Below are positions 38,267-48,719 of a stretch of DNA of 64,000 bases, piece by piece. Every line of letters starts with the position of its first letter. Positions within the stretch are counted from its first letter, which is position 1. The position numbers and the translations under genes were made by a program. Below the pieces are notes generated by a model. That model had not been told where the DNA came from. It did not search any database and worked only from the letters and a program-made list of their open reading frames with translations. This stretch comes from Anaeramoeba flamelloides (Eukaryota > Metamonada > Anaeramoebidae), in assembly GCA_027625915.1 (NCBI GenBank), contig JANTQA010000029.1, forward strand, positions 992,001-1,056,000, written 5' to 3'.

Positions 38267-38476
38267 TTAAAAATAAAGTGAAAACAAAAAATCTTTAAAA
38301 TAGTATAAAATAAATAAATTCTGGGGCCCAGTACCCCCACTCTGAGAGTCGTGGAAAACCAATTATTAATCTCGGGATGTGGTGTTTTTATCATTAATTG
38401 ATCATCTTTCCATCCTGTTTTTGCTCCTCCTGTGTATTCTGGAAAACCTAACGACTGTGGATAGTTTCTATTTGGT
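38267..38476 (-). other. GC-richer open frame, possible exon or gene fragment
   Basis: A 69-codon open frame with no starting ATG. It reads PNRNYPQSLGFPEYTGGAKT, then GWKDDQLMIKTPHPEINNWF and STTLRVGVLGPRIYLF before fading into AT-rich translation. The mix of Gly, Pro, Trp and Thr is unlike random translation of this DNA, and the interval is clearly richer in GC than the flanks. CCACAG on the minus strand upstream could be a splice acceptor. I do not recognise the family; it could be a lone exon, a gene relic or chance. Confidence 0.35.
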
Positions 38477-38493
38477 CATGAAAATGATAAATT

Positions 38494-38495
<2 letters not shown>

Positions 38496-38526
<31 letters not shown>
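38496..38526. repeat. TA dinucleotide microsatellite
   Basis: About 15 TA units directly upstream (minus-strand sense) of the GC-richer frame. Further TA tracts occur at 50325-50372. Confidence 0.9.
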
Positions 38527-38528
<2 letters not shown>

Positions 38529-38588
38529 TTATTTTTCTTCTTCTCTTTTTTTTTTATTTGATGATTTTTCTTTAATTACTCCTTTCTA

Positions 38589-38630
38589 TAAATAAATAAA
38601 TAAATAAATTAATAAATACATACATAAATA
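38589..38630 (+). repeat. AAAT tetranucleotide repeat
   Basis: Imperfect AAAT/ACAT repeats over about 42 bp. Confidence 0.85.
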
Positions 38631-40815
38631 ATTTACACTTATTTAATATTAATACAAATTCATTTTTATTAAAAAATTGAATTATTTAGATGAATAGATT
38701 ATTTTAACCCATTATTTTTATATTGTGAAAATTATTAAAAATAGAACTGGTTTAAGAAAAATCAAACAATAAGAATCTTTCCTTTAGTTTTCTGTTAATA
38801 ATTATTATTTAAATCCAACTAAAAAAAAAAAAAACGAATAATTGAAAAAATATTTTCTTTTGGGGGTTTTAATTATTGGGATATTAAAAACCGGGATATT
38901 ATTATTTTTGGTTTGATAAAAGGAACGAAAAAAAACCCAATATGAAAGTTTTTTAATTCGTCATTGTTCCCTCAAAAAAGTCCAATAAATTATTTTTCAA
39001 TAATTTTTATAATAGATTCTTAAGAGAAATTAGAACCAGGAATTTCTCATCTGATTAACCCCCTATTTCAATACTTTTAATAATTTAAAAATTCACATTG
39101 AAGTTAATACCTTAAAAGTTTTTTTTGAATGATTTATTCAAGTTCGAGAAGTAAGATTTAACCAAGAGCAGTCTATTAACACAATCGTAAATCCAAATAA
39201 GAAATTAAAGATCTTTTGTTGATGTTATCCAAACATTACGACTTAAAATTGCAAGAAATTTTAGAATTGTTGAGAAAAGGGTTTTAATTTATGGGCTGTT
39301 TCAACCTTTCACACTTTATTAAAAAAGAAAATCCAAAATTAAGAATTTTTTAAAGCGATTTCATAAGGTTGTAAGAAAAAAGGAATGTTTTGTGAAAGAA
39401 ATTTTTTGTCATTTCTTTTTGAGGGGGAATTACAAAATTTTTGTTTGGCAAATGAAAAAACATACATTTGATGGTAAATTAAAAAAAAATTGAAAAGATA
39501 TTTTGTAATTTGAAATAATAACAAAATTCATTAAAAGCTCCATTAAAAAAGGCAAAATGATAATATATCATTTTTTTATTAAATAGTGGAGATTTAATAA
39601 GTTATCAATAAACTTTTAAACCTTTTTTGGAAAATTTTGTTCTCTTTATTTTCAACAAATAGTAATGTTGAAAATTTTATTCAATTTTTTTTTGATAAAT
39701 TAATGATTAAAGAGAAAGGGTATCAATAAAATCACAAACCTACCAAATGAGAAAGAAGTTTTGTTTTTTTTTTTTTTAGTGGTTTAGTTTGTAAAAAATA
39801 TGATCAACTAATTCCAGATTAAACAGGATACAACAACTATTCGTTGATGTTTTATATTACCAACAGACTTTTTGTCAAAATACCAATAGTTCTGGTTGTA
39901 TTTTTCGTAATCTTCTCAAATAAAAAAACCAACATTTGCCAGAAAAAATTCCAAATTTTTGAGAAGTGACTATTATAGACCACAGTGCCATTTGTTTGTA
40001 GCTCCTCAACTAATTACAAAAAAACCTCATGGAAGAAAATTATTAAGAAAAAGGAAAAAAATTATTTACCCTAAAAATTAGTTCAAACGAAAATTGTTTA
40101 ACTGCTGAGAGAAAAAGTGAGATTGTACTTGTTTTTCAAAAATCGTTTAAAAATTTTTAACTTGTGGCTTTTGAATAAATAATTAGAATCACGAAAAAAA
40201 CTCAAAAAACCTTACCAAACAAACACTAACAATTTTAAAAAAACATAGAATTCTTCTTTCCAAACGTGCATGTTGAAAAATTAATAAACCCTGTTTTTGT
40301 CAAGGTATCTAAACTCTTAAAAATATCGTATGCATTTAAAAAGTAAAGATAAGCCAGGATTGAGTTTTCATATAGTCTATTCTTTGTGAAAAAAAAAAAG
40401 TGGCTTTTTAAACACTTGAAATGATTTTGAGAACATGTTAAGTGGGCATTTTATATTTTCAACCAAAACCCTTTTCACAAAGAGAAAAACCACAACCATG
40501 TCAAAACTTTTACTTTTTTGAAACTAGCATCAAATGTATCTCAGCACTCCAAGTAAACCCACAGTAGGCTTTAAATAAGGGGAATAGTAACAGAATTTAA
40601 TTAAGCTCTTAAAACAGTGATTTGATGTTTTTAAAAATTTTCATTTTTTCTTTATCATTTTTTCTTTTGAATTACCGAACAATCCAAAATTAAAAAAGAC
40701 TTTTTTTTCTTTCTAACTAACCCCGAACAACATCGATTTCGATTAAAACAAAATCATTAAAAAAACAAAAGACAACAAAACAAGTCTTCTCAAATATAAA
40801 AAAAAAAAGCGAAAC

Positions 40816-42570
40816 ATGACCCAAAACCCAATTGTAAAAAAATTAAAATTGCTTATCAATAACAAAGAAAAAGCAGATGTGAAATTTCTTGTTGGCAAGA
40901 AACAGGAAGTCGTTTATGGACACAAACTGATCTTGTCGTTGTGCTCACAAGTATGGGAAACGCTATTTTATTCGAAAAAACAATTTGAAGAAACTGTCAA
41001 AGGCAAATTTGCGCAAGTTGTTGTGGAAGATCTCGAGCCAATTGTCTTTAAAACGCTTCTGGGGTATGCGTATACAAACGCTGTGACCTTAAACGACAAT
41101 TTGGTCTGGAAAGTTATTTGCGCTTCTGACAAATTTGGGATGGATGATTTAAAAGATTTTTGCCAGTCGTATTTGGTTGAAAATTTAAATGAAGAGAATT
41201 GCTTACAATTAATTGACTCTGCGTTCCAGTGTTCGTGTGTAATTTCACCAAATTTGGAGAAGGATCCGATCCTAAATAGGATTTTCCAATTTTTTCAAAA
41301 AAAATCCTCCAAAATATTGCGGGAAAACAATTGTCTCGATGAGCTGGACGAAAAGACCTTGGTCTTTTTATTAAATTCGCCTCACATCAGATTCCCAGAA
41401 ACAGAATTGTATTATAGACTATTAGAAAGAGGGAACTTTCTCTGTAACCAAAAAGAGATCATGCCCACAGAAAAGAACAAACACATGGAGATTTCAAAAT
41501 TATTAAAGCTGTTAAAATTGGAATTATTTTCGATGTCCCTACTCAAGGAATTAAAAAATTTAAATTATTTTGATCTGGAACAGATCAACCAAGCAATTGA
41601 AGAAAATAATTACAAAAAAACGAACAACAAAAAGACAAACGGAGGTAAAAGAATTGAAAAAAGAAACGGAAAGCAACAAGAAAATAATAATAATGGTCTT
41701 GGTAACAAGATTAACGAAGAAGAGGAAAAAGAAAAAGAAAAGGAAAAAGAAAAGGAAACGGAAAAGGAAAGGGAAAAGGGAACAGACAAGGAAAATGAAA
41801 AGGAAAATGGAAATGAGAACAAGAAAAACAAAAAATTAATAACCGATACACAGGAGCGATTAAAAAGTAGAAAGTCAAACAATATTGAAGACTTAAAAAT
41901 CTTAATTTTGACGCCCAACGACTCAACTGAAGAGCACAGGGAGAAAGTGCCATCGGACGTCAGAAAGTCAATTCAAAGCACTGGGATTGACAATGTTGAT
42001 TTTTTTAATTTAATGACGGGCTTGCCTACTTTTGAGGATCTGAAGCAATACGATGCGCTTTTTGTCTTTTTTAGCGATCACCATCTGCCCGATACAGAAT
42101 CAATTGGCGACCTTTTAGCAAAATATGTCAAAGACGGCGGCGGCCTCGTGTTAGGCGGCTTTACTGCCTTGCTCCGCGATCAGGACTTTTGCCTAAAGGG
42201 CGAAATAATCGATGAAGGGTTTCTCCCCGTGGGAAACAATGAAGAGATAATTGGCAACAGAGTCCATCTTGGCGAAAAATGCACCAGAAACCACCCCGTG
42301 CTCAAAAACGTCGAGTCCTATGATGGCGGCAACTTTTCTTGGCACGTCAATATCAAAGAGGTAACTACCGGATCACAGTTAATTGCAAAATACGATGACA
42401 ACACAGTCTTTGTATCATCAAAGAAAAAATGCCCATCCATGGGAACAGTTGTAGTCCTCAATATGTTTCCCATTTCAGATGGGATCACATTTTCTGGTAA
42501 TATGTTTTTAACAGATTTCGATGGCAGAACCTTAATTGCAAATGCATTAGAGTTTGTTGCTTATGATTAA
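40816..42570 (+). CDS. BTB-BACK protein fused to a ThuA/class-I amidotransferase-like domain
   Basis: 584 residues. The BTB/POZ domain is at about 12-118 (KADVKFLVG, VYGHKLILSLCSQVWETLF, FKTLLGYAYTNAV). A BACK-like helical region follows (about 120-255). BTB-BACK proteins usually act as adaptors for Cullin-3 ubiquitin ligases. A Lys/Glu-rich linker (about 262-345) follows. The C-terminal domain (about 358-584) starts DLKILILTPN, has YDALFVFF, then LAKYVKDGGGLVLGGF, then NHPVLKNV and ends with a GTVVVLNMFP strand and a last helix. This is the Rossmann-like layout of ThuA and beta-galactosidase trimerisation domains: a strand leading to a GGG turn, then a late NHP motif. No clear catalytic Cys-His-Glu triad can be asserted. 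It probably recruits a small molecule or glycan-related client, which is a guess. The 42120-42320 part is notably GC-rich compared with the N-terminal half. Confidence 0.8.
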   Translation: MTQNPIVKKLKLLINNKEKADVKFLVGKKQEVVYGHKLILSLCSQVWETLFYSKKQFEETVKGKFAQVVVEDLEPIVFKTLLGYAYTNAVTLNDNLVWKVICASDKFGMDDLKDFCQSYLVENLNEENCLQLIDSAFQCSCVISPNLEKDPILNRIFQFFQKKSSKILRENNCLDELDEKTLVFLLNSPHIRFPETELYYRLLERGNFLCNQKEIMPTEKNKHMEISKLLKLLKLELFSMSLLKELKNLNYFDLEQINQAIEENNYKKTNNKKTNGGKRIEKRNGKQQENNNNGLGNKINEEEEKEKEKEKEKETEKEREKGTDKENEKENGNENKKNKKLITDTQERLKSRKSNNIEDLKILILTPNDSTEEHREKVPSDVRKSIQSTGIDNVDFFNLMTGLPTFEDLKQYDALFVFFSDHHLPDTESIGDLLAKYVKDGGGLVLGGFTALLRDQDFCLKGEIIDEGFLPVGNNEEIIGNRVHLGEKCTRNHPVLKNVESYDGGNFSWHVNIKEVTTGSQLIAKYDDNTVFVSSKKKCPSMGTVVVLNMFPISDGITFSGNMFLTDFDGRTLIANALEFVAYD

Positions 42571-44552
42571 TCGTAATATATTTTTTTTTATTATCAAATT
42601 TGAATTTTTTATTTTTTATTTTTAATCATTTTTTATTTGCTAGAGATTTAAGAATGTTTAATAAATATCTTTATATTTAGATTTCTTTTAATCCTTAAAA
42701 TTCTAGATAAAATTTAATTAAAATTCAAGTTATTAATTTTCCTTTTTTTTTTATTTTATTTTTTTTTTTTATATTGTATTTTTCTCATTTGGTGTTGGAA
42801 AATATGATACAAACGAACAGAAAATCTTAAAGCCTCACAACTATCAGTGTCTCTACAGTTGTAATCTAAATTCACTTTTCTTAATTGGCAGCGAGTATAG
42901 AAGTTTTTTGATTATACATTTTTCCTGAAATGATTTTTTACTTTGTTTTAACGCTTAGTAATTTTTATGACCTATGTTTTAAAAAAGTGAAACAGGGGAA
43001 AAAAGTGAAACACAATTTTTAATTGGCAAACCTAATAGAATAACAGAAACCCGAAAATGAAAATTCAGAGCTTTTAATCAAAGAAACAATAAATAATTAA
43101 AGACAAAATAGATGATTTTGCCAAAATAACAGTTTTTCAAAAACTATGATTTGGTAAGGATTTTTCTTTTGACTGATCATATTTTAAACATTTGTGAAAA
43201 AAATTATCAATTTTTGAGATCTCTAAAACTATTCAAAAGGTTTTGACAATTAAGGTGATTTAAATAGTGTACGATTCGATTGAAAATAATATAATGGATT
43301 CTATTTCAAGTTAATTTATCTGTGAATTCCTTTTTCTTTTTCTTCATCTTTTTGTTTTTCTTTGTTCTTTTGTTGTCTTTCTTTCCTTAAATCATTCTTA
43401 AAAAGATTTGGCTATAGAGAAAGAATGAATTGAACTTTAAAAACACCAAACACAAAAAGGATCTGATCTCCCAAAGTTTTCAGAGCAACTCTTTCAAAAC
43501 CCATTATTTTTTTAAAGTCTGGAACAGAAATTTTTGTTCATTGATATTTGAATAATTCACCAGACACATAGAAAAGCAAAAAAAGTGGTACAATTAATTT
43601 AATCTAATTAAACTTAAAGTTGCTGAAACAAGTTAGTTGACAAGTAATTTAATCTGTTGTTTTAATTTCATATTTTTTTGATGATTGGAATTCATTTGGG
43701 ATTTTGAGAAGTAAAAAATGTTTCAAATGAAGAAAAATGAAAAGAAAGATGTTTTGCAAAATAAATTCCTAAATACTCAGTCAATCAAAGTGTTTACCAG
43801 ACAAATATTTATTTTGATATAAGTCGTAGGTTTCAAAGCTCTTTTTGTTGAAAAATTAAACCTTATTTAGACATTGTTTGTACAATATTCATTTTTCAAT
43901 TCAGAAATCCAACTTTCAACAATCAGCCTACGTCTATTCCAGACAAAACAATAGATATCTGTCATGAAAAAAGGGTTCAAAGCTCTCAATCTATTACGTA
44001 GAACACGCAATTTGTCAAAAAAGATAGATAAGGAAAAAGAAGTAAAAAAATTATCCCCATCATTTGGAATGTACCATTAAGTTTTTCTTGAGAAATACGA
44101 GAAAAAAGACAAAATCTGTTTCAAAACAAGATTGTGTTTATTTAATTTGCAGATTATTTAACGTTCTACTGAGAGAATTTTTAATTGATTATCTTTGACT
44201 CAAAAAAAAGTAACAGTTCCAATTTAAAATTCTCAATTTTTTTTCTTTCAATCAACAACAAAAATCTCAAAATAAAGCACTTGTAAATCTTTTAACTTCT
44301 TCTCCTGATGAAAAAAACAGTCCAAAGAGACAGTTTTCTAACTTTCTAAAATGATTACAAAAACCTAACAACGACTTCATATTTTATTCCAAAACAAAGG
44401 GTCCAATTCAGAATGTGATCTGCCCAAAAAACATCAAAATAACGAAAAACCAATTCTCACACAAATAAATTGTAAAAAATATTTACTTTTTATTTTTTTA
44501 TTTTTTGTTTTTTTCTTTCTTTTTTAAAAATATTTTGCAGAAAAAAAATCAA
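42571..44552. other. Spacer between BTB and RasGEF genes
   Basis: About 2 kb with no recognised gene or repeat. It must contain the 3' end of the BTB gene and the RasGEF promoter; I see no defined motif. Confidence 0.6.
44521..44540 (+). other. Possible splice acceptor of a 5'-UTR intron
   Basis: TTTTTAAAAATATTTTGCAG lies 12 bases before the RasGEF ATG and follows a T-rich run, so it looks like a 3' splice site. No matching donor was identified, so this is only suggestive. Confidence 0.25.
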
Positions 44553-47500
44553 ATGACAACCTTTTTACCAAACAACCCACTTCCAGAAACAAACGAAACT
44601 CAAGAATGGAAAAAATATTTAAAAACAAAACCACCACAAAGGGAATACAAATTTCTTACAAGACAAGCACCAATCAAACGATCTGCAAGGCCAGCAAAAC
44701 CCAAAAGCAAAAGCTATAGCTTAGAATCTCTTTTTTCAAGTTCCCCAGAAGAAAAAGAAAAAAGAAGAAAATCCAAAGAAAAAGAAGAAAAAGAAGAAAA
44801 AAAAAAAGAAAAAAGAATAGTGTCTTCAAAAGAAGGCATAAAATTCATAACTTGTGGCAAATTAGAGACCATCTTGGATTATTTAACTTTGAAAAACACA
44901 TTCGATAGCGAATTTTTTGATAACTTTTTGTTAGTTTACAAATTAGTTCTGGATTTTGAGACGCTTTTTAATTCCTTAGTCTCCTATTATTATGGCTTTT
45001 CGAGTAATAAAGAAACCAACGTTGACTTTAATATCCTATGTGTAAAAGATGCAAAATTAAGATTTTTTCGAATAATACAACGTTGGATCCTTATGCAACC
45101 ATCTGACTTTGGATCCAATTTGCAATTTGTAGAAGGCGTTGTCAAACCATTTCTTGAAAAAGAATTGATTAAAATCAATTTAAAGGGCACCCAATCGTTG
45201 CTAATTCAAATTGAAAAGCAGATCTTAAATAGCAATCTTGACAATAAAGAAATTAATTATCTTTACGACAAATTACCAACCCCAATTCTTCCAAAGGATC
45301 TCACAAAATTGTCTATCTTTAAAATTGATCCAAAAGAATTGGCGAGACAAATTACCTTAATTGAACATAAATTTTTTTCAATAATTAATGAAAATGAGTT
45401 TTATTATGTCAACAAAAAAGAAAAAGAAGAATCTATATACACCCAAAATACTACATCCAATAATAATAATTATAATCAAAAAAATGCTTTTATGAATAAT
45501 TCCCATTTTTTAAAAATTTTCCAATTTGAAAAACAATTGGATACCAAGAAAAAGAATAATTTGTTTGACAATTTAAAGAAGAGCAAACAAAATTTTATAA
45601 AATTAAAAAATTGGTGTATTCGTCAAATTTTACACAGTTCAAGAAAGTTCAAAACTTATGACAATCAAAATATAAACAAGAATAAAACGATCTTGAATAA
45701 TAAAGAAGAAAGAATTGAAATTATTGAAAAATTAATTTTATGCGCCAATTATTGTTTAAAATATAATAACTTTAATTCTCTTTTTGCCATAATTAATGCC
45801 ATTCAAAGCCAATCAATAATTAGATTAATTGATACGTGGGGATTATTAAACCCAAATATTAAAAAAATATTGCAAAAGTTGGTCCAGATTACAAATCCTA
45901 AAAATTATTATCAAAATTATAAAAAAAAATTTAAAAATTGTACTTCACCTTCCATCCCTTTTATCGATTTGATAATTTATGATATATCTGTTATTGATTA
46001 TTTCAACCCAACATTTTTAGATAGTGATAATACAAGATTGAAAAAAAGTATAATTAATATCGAAAAATTAAATAAATTGGCCAAAATATTTCAAAAAATT
46101 CGATCCTTACAGAAATTCAAATATAAATTTATTCCAATCAACCAAATAATCCATTGGATTTCAAACGATAATGAGGATTGTAATAATGGCGATAAGAATA
46201 ATAATCTTAATATTAATAATAATTATAATAATAATCTTAATAAGAATAATCTTAATTATAATAAGAATAATCATGAACAATACTTTTTGAACCAATCAAA
46301 AAAACTCGAAAATAATTTGAACAATAATCTTGTTGAAGAAATAAATCATTTATTATTAAACAATCTTTTTATGGATAAAACATTTAATTGGGATTCAAAT
46401 TACCAATCAAAAAAAAATTTAATTAATTGTTGGACTCCAAGGCTAAGCTTGCCAATTAAAGAATCTAATCTAATTTTAATAAATTTCGAAAAACAAGAAA
46501 AAAAATTGTTTAAAAAACTAATTAATAAAATTGATAATAATAATGATAATATTAGTGCACTTGATTTTGGCCCACTTGAGAAATTTCTTGAATATATATG
46601 CCTTAATAGCAATGAATCCAATATTAAAAACATTCATTTTTTATTATCAACTTATCCAATTTATAGCAATAGCAATGAACTTTTAAATTCTTTGGAAAAA
46701 ATTTATTCAACAGATTATCACAGGAATTTGAATCAGAACAAAGATAAAATTAATATTTATAAAAATACTGTGGCAAAAACAACCAAATTAAATATTGTCA
46801 AAATATTAAAAATTTGGATTCAAAATTATTATTATTATTTCATTAATAATGTTTCTTTAATTAAAGAATTAAAAAACTTTTTAAATAATATTATTTCAAA
46901 AGATAATGAAATGAAAAAATTTGCAGTTTTATTGTCCCAAATATTACAAATAATGGGAAATCGTGGTGAATCAATAAACAATCACATTCAAAATTTTATA
47001 ATAGAAAATGAAAAGTTGAAAGATAAAGAAATCAAAAATGTAAAAGATTCAAATGATAAACATGTAATGGGAAAGGAACATAAAGGGGTAGGTGGAAAAG
47101 AAAAAGAAAAAGAAAAAGAAAGGGAAAAGAAAAAGGAAAAGGAAAAGGAAAAAGAAGGGGTGAAGGGAATGGATAAAATAGTTAAAGTACCAAAGCCAGT
47201 AATCCCAGAAAAAAATTTTCAAAATTTAATTTTTTCCCAAATAGATAATGATGAATTTGTAAGACAAATCACATTGATTGAATTCCAATTATTTGAAAAA
47301 ATTAAACCAATAGAATTCCATGAACAAAAATGGTTAATGAATAGCCAAAAAAACCAATGCAACAATTTATTAAAATTTATAAATCATTTTAATAGCTTTA
47401 TCAATTGGCTAGTATCAAAAATAATATCTCAAAAGGAAATTCAAAAAAGAGTTGCCTTGATTTCAAAATTAATAAAAATTGCTGGAAAATGTTTGCAAAT

Positions 47501-47996
47501 TAATAATTTCAATACTTTAATTGAAATAACAACGGCCTTAACACACCCAGCTATTTACAGATTAAGACAAACCTGGGATAAAATCCCTAAAGATTTGAGC
47601 CAAACTTGGAAAAATGTTTCAAAATTATCAAAAAAATCAAATAACTATAAAGAATTAAAACAAAAATTAAAATTATCAAAAAATTCACCCATTCCGGTAC
47701 TGCCCTATTTAGGTATGTTTTTGTCTGATTTGATTTCAATCGATAAATCACACCCAAACTTTATTTCGTATTCAAATATGAATAATAATAATAATAACAA
47801 TAAGAATGTTAATTTTATTAAAATGAAAAAAATTTCTAAAATTATTCTCCAAATTAAAAAATTTCAAAAACACAAATATTATTTTTTATCAGTAAATGAA
47901 ATTCAAAATTTCATTTTAAATGATTTTACTGAATTAATACAATACGAAACATTGTATCAAACAAGTTTACAACTGGAACAGGATCTGAAAAATTAA
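44553..47996 (+). CDS. Tandem Ras guanine-nucleotide exchange factor
   Basis: 1147 residues from ATG 44553; an open frame 16 codons longer has no ATG. After a basic, Lys/Glu-rich N-terminus comes a RasGEF_N domain (about 95-205: GKLETILDYLTL, FFDNFLLVYKLV, RIIQRWILMQPSDF). A first CDC25-type catalytic domain (about 256-540) follows: LARQITLIEHKFF, LILCANYCLKYNNFNSLFAI, TSPSIPFIDLIIYDI. A second, diverged N-domain-like block begins near 667 (ALDFGPLEKFLEYI, LNIVKILKIWIQNYY). A second CDC25 domain lies at about 890-1140 (FVRQITLIEFQLFEKI, KIAGKCLQINNFNTLIEI, SPIPVLPYLGMFLSDL). It activates Ras-family GTPases at membranes by family knowledge. The linkers are Asn- and Lys/Glu-rich. The repeated N+CDC25 order suggests internal duplication followed by strong divergence. 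Which unit is active cannot be told. Confidence 0.9.
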   Translation: MTTFLPNNPLPETNETQEWKKYLKTKPPQREYKFLTRQAPIKRSARPAKPKSKSYSLESLFSSSPEEKEKRRKSKEKEEKEEKKKEKRIVSSKEGIKFITCGKLETILDYLTLKNTFDSEFFDNFLLVYKLVLDFETLFNSLVSYYYGFSSNKETNVDFNILCVKDAKLRFFRIIQRWILMQPSDFGSNLQFVEGVVKPFLEKELIKINLKGTQSLLIQIEKQILNSNLDNKEINYLYDKLPTPILPKDLTKLSIFKIDPKELARQITLIEHKFFSIINENEFYYVNKKEKEESIYTQNTTSNNNNYNQKNAFMNNSHFLKIFQFEKQLDTKKKNNLFDNLKKSKQNFIKLKNWCIRQILHSSRKFKTYDNQNINKNKTILNNKEERIEIIEKLILCANYCLKYNNFNSLFAIINAIQSQSIIRLIDTWGLLNPNIKKILQKLVQITNPKNYYQNYKKKFKNCTSPSIPFIDLIIYDISVIDYFNPTFLDSDNTRLKKSIINIEKLNKLAKIFQKIRSLQKFKYKFIPINQIIHWISNDNEDCNNGDKNNNLNINNNYNNNLNKNNLNYNKNNHEQYFLNQSKKLENNLNNNLVEEINHLLLNNLFMDKTFNWDSNYQSKKNLINCWTPRLSLPIKESNLILINFEKQEKKLFKKLINKIDNNNDNISALDFGPLEKFLEYICLNSNESNIKNIHFLLSTYPIYSNSNELLNSLEKIYSTDYHRNLNQNKDKINIYKNTVAKTTKLNIVKILKIWIQNYYYYFINNVSLIKELKNFLNNIISKDNEMKKFAVLLSQILQIMGNRGESINNHIQNFIIENEKLKDKEIKNVKDSNDKHVMGKEHKGVGGKEKEKEKEREKKKEKEKEKEGVKGMDKIVKVPKPVIPEKNFQNLIFSQIDNDEFVRQITLIEFQLFEKIKPIEFHEQKWLMNSQKNQCNNLLKFINHFNSFINWLVSKIISQKEIQKRVALISKLIKIAGKCLQINNFNTLIEITTALTHPAIYRLRQTWDKIPKDLSQTWKNVSKLSKKSNNYKELKQKLKLSKNSPIPVLPYLGMFLSDLISIDKSHPNFISYSNMNNNNNNNKNVNFIKMKKISKIILQIKKFQKHKYYFLSVNEIQNFILNDFTELIQYETLYQTSLQLEQDLKN

Positions 47997-48552
47997 GAAT
48001 TATAATGTTAGCAATCCTTTTTTTTTTTTTTTTTTAAATGTTTATTTCGTTTTTCTCCCTTTTTTTCTTTTTATTAATTATTATTTTTTATTTTCTTTTT
48101 TTCAAATAAAAATTTACAATTCATTTCCTCAAAGAAAAAGACAAACAAAATAAAATTAAATAAATATCATTAAATTATTAATACAAATCAATTTGAAAAT
48201 TTTCTTCTATTTTATTTTATCTTTTGTTTTTTTATAGTGTAAATATAAACTATTTTTCAGTCAAAGGGACCCAGCTGTAATGGGCAAAATACATGTGTTT
48301 AAAGTGTTACATAGATATTAGAAGAAAAAAATTTATTTTGGAAATTTTCAAAATGGAAATCATTTTTTCGGATTTTTGCTTTTTTTTTATTCGATTTTTT
48401 TTTGTTAACACAAGTAAACTGCAAAAAATTTTTTTATTGCAAGATCAATAGTCACTTGCTAAAAATGTGTTATTGTTAGGTTATTGAAACCATGAAAATG
48501 ATTGTTGAGAAATCATTTTGATTTCTATTGGAATTCTATTTGATCTTGGATC

Positions 48553-48719
48553 CTGATATTTGTGAAGAAATGCGATTGAAAAATTTTCACTTCATTTTCA
48601 TTTACTTTTTCAAATAGAGACCACAAATACCAACACAAATTGTTTGGAGACTTGATTTCTAAAAGAAAACTATGGAAAATGAAGTGAAAAATGTTTCCTA
48701 TTTATTATTCAAATACCAG
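48553..48719. mobile_element. 167-bp TA-flanked MITE, copy
   Basis: CTGATATTTGTGAAGAAATG at the left and ATTATTCAAATACCAG then TA at the right. The arms TTTTCACTTCATTTTC and GAAAATGAAGTGAAAA are near-perfect inverted repeats that would fold into a hairpin. Length matches the 27803 copy. Confidence 0.75.

Larger units (their letters stand above)
36390..40815. other. Spacer
   Basis: About 4.4 kb without a confident gene. It holds a GC-richer open frame (38267-38476, minus), a TA microsatellite and an AAAT microsatellite. CACCATAATCCCTTAA near 36788-36807 resembles an end of the TTAA-flanked elements. Confidence 0.6.

Noticed and set aside
38321-38480. GC-richer patch as a structured RNA (snRNA, SRP, RNase P)
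   Set aside because: None of the conserved core motifs of those RNAs is present; the open frame is a better, though weak, explanation.
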